Below, in pieces: positions 60,515 through 64,000 of a DNA stretch of 64,000 nucleotides. Position 1 is the first letter of the stretch. Every line of letters begins with the position of its first letter. Origin of the DNA: DATFVJ01 sp963826515 (GTDB taxonomy: Bacteria > Actinomycetota > Actinomycetes > Streptosporangiales > Streptosporangiaceae); the NCBI GenBank assembly GCA_963826515.1, contig CAWGXI010000018.1:1-64000 (forward strand), read 5' to 3'. The notes below the pieces were generated by a model. The model worked only from the letters and a program-made list of their open reading frames with translations. It did no database searches and was not told the origin of the DNA. Made by a program: the position numbers and the translations under genes.

Positions 60515-62392
60515 ATGGTCGATCTCGCGGCGTTACGGTCAGCCCGGCCGGACCTGCTCGACCAGGAGGCTGCGGAATGGTCACGGATCGGTGCCGGGTT
60601 CGGGACTCAGGTCAGCGCGCTGCGCAGCGACGTAGCGCAGCCGTTATTCGACGGCACCACCTGGACCGGGGCGGCGGCCGATGCCGCCAGCACCAGCTTG
60701 AGCGGCCTGTCGTCGCAGCTTGGCACCACCGAGGAGTACACCTCCACCATGGCGACGCTGCTGCGGGACGCGGCAAGTGGTGTCCGCGACGCCCAGTCTG
60801 TGTTGCGGGCCGCCGAGGAGGTGGCCGCGCAGAACCGGCTCACGATCGGGCCGGACGGCAGCGTGTCAGCCAGCTCGCCGTCACCGCTGATGGGCGCGCA
60901 GCAGGCGATGCTGGGCGCTGCTCCGTCCCCGGCCATGAGCGAGGTCGCTGACCTGGTCCGCCGCGCGCTGGCGGTGGCCGGCGAAGTAGATGCGCAGATC
61001 ACCGCCCGGCTGAGGGCGCTTCAGACGTTCCCGGCGACCGCGAACAAGGAACTGATGGATACCGGGCAGCTCGCCGGGGTGTTCGACCATTCCATGATCC
61101 CGGCCGAAGGCACTAATCCGGCCGAGGTAAATGCCTGGTGGAAAGGGCTGAGTGCGTCGCAGCAGCATGGGCTCCTGCACGAGTTTCCGGCCCAGATCGG
61201 CTGGCTGGACGGGCTGCCCGCGACGGCGAGGGACGAGGCGAACAGGATCACCCTGGCCGCCGACAGGCACCAGCTTCAAGGACAGCTTGCGGGCCTGGAC
61301 GCGCATGAGCCGCCGGCGACCGTCACTGGCGGCGGCCGGTTCGGCACCGAGCAGATGCCCAACCCGGCCTGGCAGCAGTGGCACAGCCAGGTCACCGCCG
61401 TCCAGGGCAAGCTCGCCGAGATCTCGGCGGTCGAAAGGAGCCTTGCGCTCGGCGGCAAGAACGGGTATCCGGACAGCTATCTGCTGGGGTTCGACACCGC
61501 CGGCAACGGGCACGTCATCGTGTCGTTCGGTGACCCCGGCACCGCGGACGATACCGTCACCTACGTGCCGGGCCTGGGCTCCAAGCTCGCCGGGGCTTTC
61601 GGTGACAGCAGCCGCGCCGCGGCGCTGTGGGCGCAGGCACAGAGGTTCGCGCCGGGCAAGACCATCTCCTCCATCTACTGGCTTGGCTACAACGCACCGC
61701 AGCTTGGGCTCAGCGAGGGGCTTCACAATCTCGATGTCGCCTCCACCAGTGACGCGATCGCCGGGGCGCCGGCGCTGAGCCGGTTCCAGGCCGGGCTGCA
61801 GGTCACCCACCAGCCAGGTGTACCCAGCCACACCGTGGTCCTCGGCCACAGCTACGGGTCGCTGGTGGTCGGCGAGGCCGCCGCCCGCAACGGCGTCCAC
61901 CCCGGCGACGTGATCTTCGTCGGCAGCCCCGGAGTGGGGGTGAACGACGCCAGCCAGCTCGGGGTGTCCCCGGTCCATGTGTGGGCGGGCGCGAACATCA
62001 ATGACCCGGTGCCCAACCTGCCCCCGGCGGATCCCGCTGGCTGGCTCAACAACTATTCCGGCCACTTCGGCACCGACCCGACCACGCCCCAGTTCGGCGG
62101 CAACGACTTCGCCGCCAGCTACGCGCCCGGCACACCCAGCGGGTTCGACCCGTTCTACTACGCCACCCTCAAGGCCCACTCCAGCTACTGGGATCCCAAA
62201 TCGGATTCGCTGCTGAACATGGCTCACATCGTCGACGGGCAGTACAACGCGGTGACGCTAGTGCCGCACCCGGCGCCCCATCCGGTACCGGGGACGGCCC
62301 CTACGCCACCGCCTGCCTACGCCGGCCCGCAAGGCGCGATGCCGCGGCCCAGCCCCCAGCCGCAGCCGCCGCCATCTGGAGCCGGACGATGA
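60515..62392 (+). CDS. DUF1023 α/β-hydrolase of the type VII-like locus
   Basis: 625 residues. The N-terminal ~110 residues are a helical EspC/WXG-like segment (LRSARPDLLDQEAAEWSRIG, TWTGAAADAASTSLSGLSSQ). Residues ~180-290 are a second helical region with WWKGLSASQQHGLLHEFPAQ. From ~330 the DUF1023 hydrolase follows: SYLLGFDTAGNGHVIVSFGD, VTYVPGLGSKLAGAFG, IYWLGYNAPQLG, and nucleophile VVLGHSYGSLVVGEAAARN (Ser446). A proline-rich C-terminus (PAPHPVPGTAPTPPPAYAG) ends in overlap with the lipoprotein gene. Likely a secreted or surface-directed lipase/esterase or toxin-like enzyme; substrate unknown. Confidence 0.87.
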   Translation: MVDLAALRSARPDLLDQEAAEWSRIGAGFGTQVSALRSDVAQPLFDGTTWTGAAADAASTSLSGLSSQLGTTEEYTSTMATLLRDAASGVRDAQSVLRAAEEVAAQNRLTIGPDGSVSASSPSPLMGAQQAMLGAAPSPAMSEVADLVRRALAVAGEVDAQITARLRALQTFPATANKELMDTGQLAGVFDHSMIPAEGTNPAEVNAWWKGLSASQQHGLLHEFPAQIGWLDGLPATARDEANRITLAADRHQLQGQLAGLDAHEPPATVTGGGRFGTEQMPNPAWQQWHSQVTAVQGKLAEISAVERSLALGGKNGYPDSYLLGFDTAGNGHVIVSFGDPGTADDTVTYVPGLGSKLAGAFGDSSRAAALWAQAQRFAPGKTISSIYWLGYNAPQLGLSEGLHNLDVASTSDAIAGAPALSRFQAGLQVTHQPGVPSHTVVLGHSYGSLVVGEAAARNGVHPGDVIFVGSPGVGVNDASQLGVSPVHVWAGANINDPVPNLPPADPAGWLNNYSGHFGTDPTTPQFGGNDFAASYAPGTPSGFDPFYYATLKAHSSYWDPKSDSLLNMAHIVDGQYNAVTLVPHPAPHPVPGTAPTPPPAYAGPQGAMPRPSPQPQPPPSGAGR

Positions 62393-62955
62393 AGATCCGC
62401 CCGGCCGCCGCGCACGGCACGCCGCCCAACCGCGGGAATTCACGGCCCGCGATCACCGGGGCATGCGCGCTGGTTCTGTTTCTGGCAGTTGCCGTTTCCG
62501 GTTGTTCGGGGAGCAGCGTGAACCGTCATCCGACCATGACCCAGCAGCAGGCCGCTGCGCACGCTGAGCAGATCGTGCGCGATACGGCCGACGCCCTGAC
62601 CCCGCGACCCACGCTGGAGATCTACCAGCCCGGATCCACGACCAGCGCCTGCCTGGACGACACCAACCCGCAGTCGGCCCAGGGCCTGGTCGTCGTCAGC
62701 AGAACCTACTGGCTGCGCGGTATCCCGCACACCAGCAACACGGCCATCGGCGAGCAGGTCCTGCGGCTCTGGAAGCAGAAAGGCTGGGTGATCAACAGCA
62801 CCAAGGGCATCGGCACCAGCGAACCCCAGATCACCGGCATCGCCAAGCCCTACGCGTTTGGGATCAACCTGGAATGGAGTTCAGACGGCTCGCTGTCGAT
62901 CCAGGCCAGCTCGGTGTGCATCTGGCCCAATGGCACCCCTCCGCCTGCTAGCTGA
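62389..62955 (+). CDS. Lipoprotein of the type VII-like locus
   Basis: 188 residues, overlapping the hydrolase stop by four bases. Signal with lipobox AVSGC (Cys39). The mature part begins with Thr/Gln (TMTQQQAAAHAEQIVRDTAD) and continues PTLEIYQPGSTTSACLDDTN, TYWLRGIPHTSNTAIGEQVL, RLWKQKGWVINSTKGIGTSE, with two Cys that could pair (SACLDD … SSVCIW). No known domain. Being co-transcribed with a DUF1023 enzyme, it may be an immunity or anchoring partner; that is inference. Confidence 0.8.
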   Translation: MKIRPAAAHGTPPNRGNSRPAITGACALVLFLAVAVSGCSGSSVNRHPTMTQQQAAAHAEQIVRDTADALTPRPTLEIYQPGSTTSACLDDTNPQSAQGLVVVSRTYWLRGIPHTSNTAIGEQVLRLWKQKGWVINSTKGIGTSEPQITGIAKPYAFGINLEWSSDGSLSIQASSVCIWPNGTPPPAS

Positions 62956-63837
62956 CCGGTAATCCAGGGTCCTGATCATCCGCGTCCGCCGCCGGTGGGC
63001 AGGGATGCGTGGGAGCGGCTGACAGCGCGCCTGGCGGCCCGCCGTGTGCCTCATATCGTGCAAGGTCCAGTTGGTGCCCAGCAGCGCATTCGCCCGCTCC
63101 AGGGGACTTGACGCATCGCCCAGTACGTCAGCGGGCGATCCGCCCCGCGCAGGGCGCGCCAGACCGGCGTTCCCTCGATGCCGACTCTTCCGAGTTCGAT
63201 GCCGGGTTTCTGAAGATCTTCTGATTCAAGATCAAGGTCCGATCACCTCGGCGGCGCACACTTCCCCGTGAGCGTGGCGAACACTCGCCTCCCGCCTATG
63301 GCGAAGATGACGATGGCTCCCACGGCACTTGATTAAGGGAACCGTAGTCTGATGGACCTAACCGCAGCGTAGGGCCGCCGTCGCGATCTCTGAGGTCACC
63401 GTGGCAGCAAACATCTTCGGTGTGATTGGGCTGGACGGACACAACGACGGCTCGCCCACCTCGAACGCGTCGGCGACCGGCGCATAGAAACCTACCTGGA
63501 CCTACTGAAATGGCTCGACTGTGCCGAGGCTCAAGCTCGGCGGGTCGAGGGGGCGCTCACGGGCCATGGCCAGCCAGCGGTCAGCAATCAAGCTCGGGAC
63601 GAGGCAGGCACTTGCCGCGGGTGAAGTCCCAAGTGCTGTTCCCGTAGGTGAAGTACTCCACGATGCGGTACGGGCCTGTTCAGGTAGACCGTGATGGTCG
63701 CGTGGTCGCCGCGCAGTCTGATGGTCAGGCCCAATCGCCCTGCGCCGGGCGGTGGCGCGGCTGAGCCACGCCCCATCCGTGCGCGCTCGGGCGGTGGCGC
63801 GGCTGAGTCACGCTCATCGCCGTGCGCCGCGGCCGTC
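62956..63837. other. Region without a clear gene; 25-bp direct repeat
   Basis: No reading frame here is convincing. The minus strand about 63600-63740 gives RLRGDHATITVYLNR then, after a frameshift, YRIVEYFTYGNSTWDFTRGK, perhaps the end of a broken gene of unknown family. A 25-bp sequence, GGGCGGTGGCGCGGCTGAGC, extended to CACGC, occurs at 63747-63771 and 63789-63813. Confidence 0.45.
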
Positions 63838-64000
63838 TCAGGTCCACGGGAGCGCGACCGCGAGCGTCACCAGCGCCACCGCTGTGACCCCTACAGTGAT
63901 CAACAGCAGTCGCCTGGGCCGGTCGGCCTCGTTTTCCGCGTCCCTGAGCAGGTGGCCCAGCCACCAGATCAGCGGGCTGATGGCGACCACGATGAGGCCT
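63838..64000 (-). CDS. Membrane protein, C-terminal part (runs off the window)
   Basis: Minus strand from the right edge: LIVVAISPLIWWLGHLLRDA, ENEADRPRRLLLITVGVTAV, ALVTLAVALPWT, stop TGA at 63840-63838. Two membrane helices around a charged loop. The start is outside the window. Family unknown. Confidence 0.7.
   Translation of the reverse strand, partial: GLIVVAISPLIWWLGHLLRDAENEADRPRRLLLITVGVTAVALVTLAVALPWT

Overview
The window is high-GC DNA from an actinobacterium. Two mycothiol-dependent-enzyme-type genes, DUF1707 proteins, a WXG100/EspC-like secretion locus and an actinobacterial-style arsenic island all fit a mycothiol-producing actinomycete, perhaps Streptosporangiales-like, but the genus cannot be fixed from sequence alone. 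Two kinds of sequence alternate: intact operons, and stretches of gene debris made of transposase and integrase fragments and frameshifted or internally deleted genes. Many breaks are single-base indels, so true decay and assembly error cannot be separated everywhere. Large deletions and insertions (rhaI, rhaD, the LacI repressor, globin) argue that much of the decay is real.

1-9145 is a decayed L-rhamnose catabolic locus: an ABC permease scrap, a multiply frameshifted rhaI, and a rhaD split by a 3.07-kb island that carries an IS110 remnant and an intact two-gene toxin-antitoxin-like pair, bounded by about 62-bp direct repeats. After these come an orphan HTH antitoxin, an internally deleted LacI regulator and a well-preserved lutA-lutB-lutC lactate oxidation operon in which lutB and lutC form one reading frame. 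In the intact pathway rhamnose would give lactaldehyde, then lactate, then pyruvate via LutABC.

9.1-25.3 kb holds single genes (cytochrome P450, ice-binding-like DUF3494 protein, a large secreted CHRD protein, DUF1707, SRPBCC, NAD-malic enzyme, CoA-binding protein) between mobile debris. The debris includes one intact IS110-family transposase, with a tandem array of its terminal motif beside it, inserted in a tyrosine recombinase, and further integrase fragments at 2.4, 20.2 and 23.5 kb.

25.5-30.9 kb has an intact kinase / kinase-like membrane protein / response regulator operon followed by a frameshifted second kinase-regulator pair. 31-38 kb has two maleylpyruvate isomerase-type genes (one frameshifted), a DUF1254 protein, a globin remnant and a hipBA toxin-antitoxin operon with three operator-like palindromes.

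38.2-48.6 kb is an arsenic island: a YbdK-type glutamate-cysteine ligase, arsM, four arsR genes (one frameshifted), arsI, an aquaporin, a CoA-disulfide-reductase-like flavoprotein, a pstS, a DUF2180 protein, acr3, and a broken cation-efflux gene. It covers methylation, demethylation, uptake and efflux of arsenic.

48.7-64 kb has TetR, DUF6918-like, VOC, M20 peptidase, HPF-like, Tat-exported berberine-bridge-type oxidase, Lrp-ligand-domain and PNPOx-family genes mixed with fragments. It ends with a three-gene type VII secretion-like locus (EspC-like protein, DUF1023 hydrolase, lipoprotein) and the edge of a membrane protein. No tRNA, rRNA or CRISPR array was recognised.
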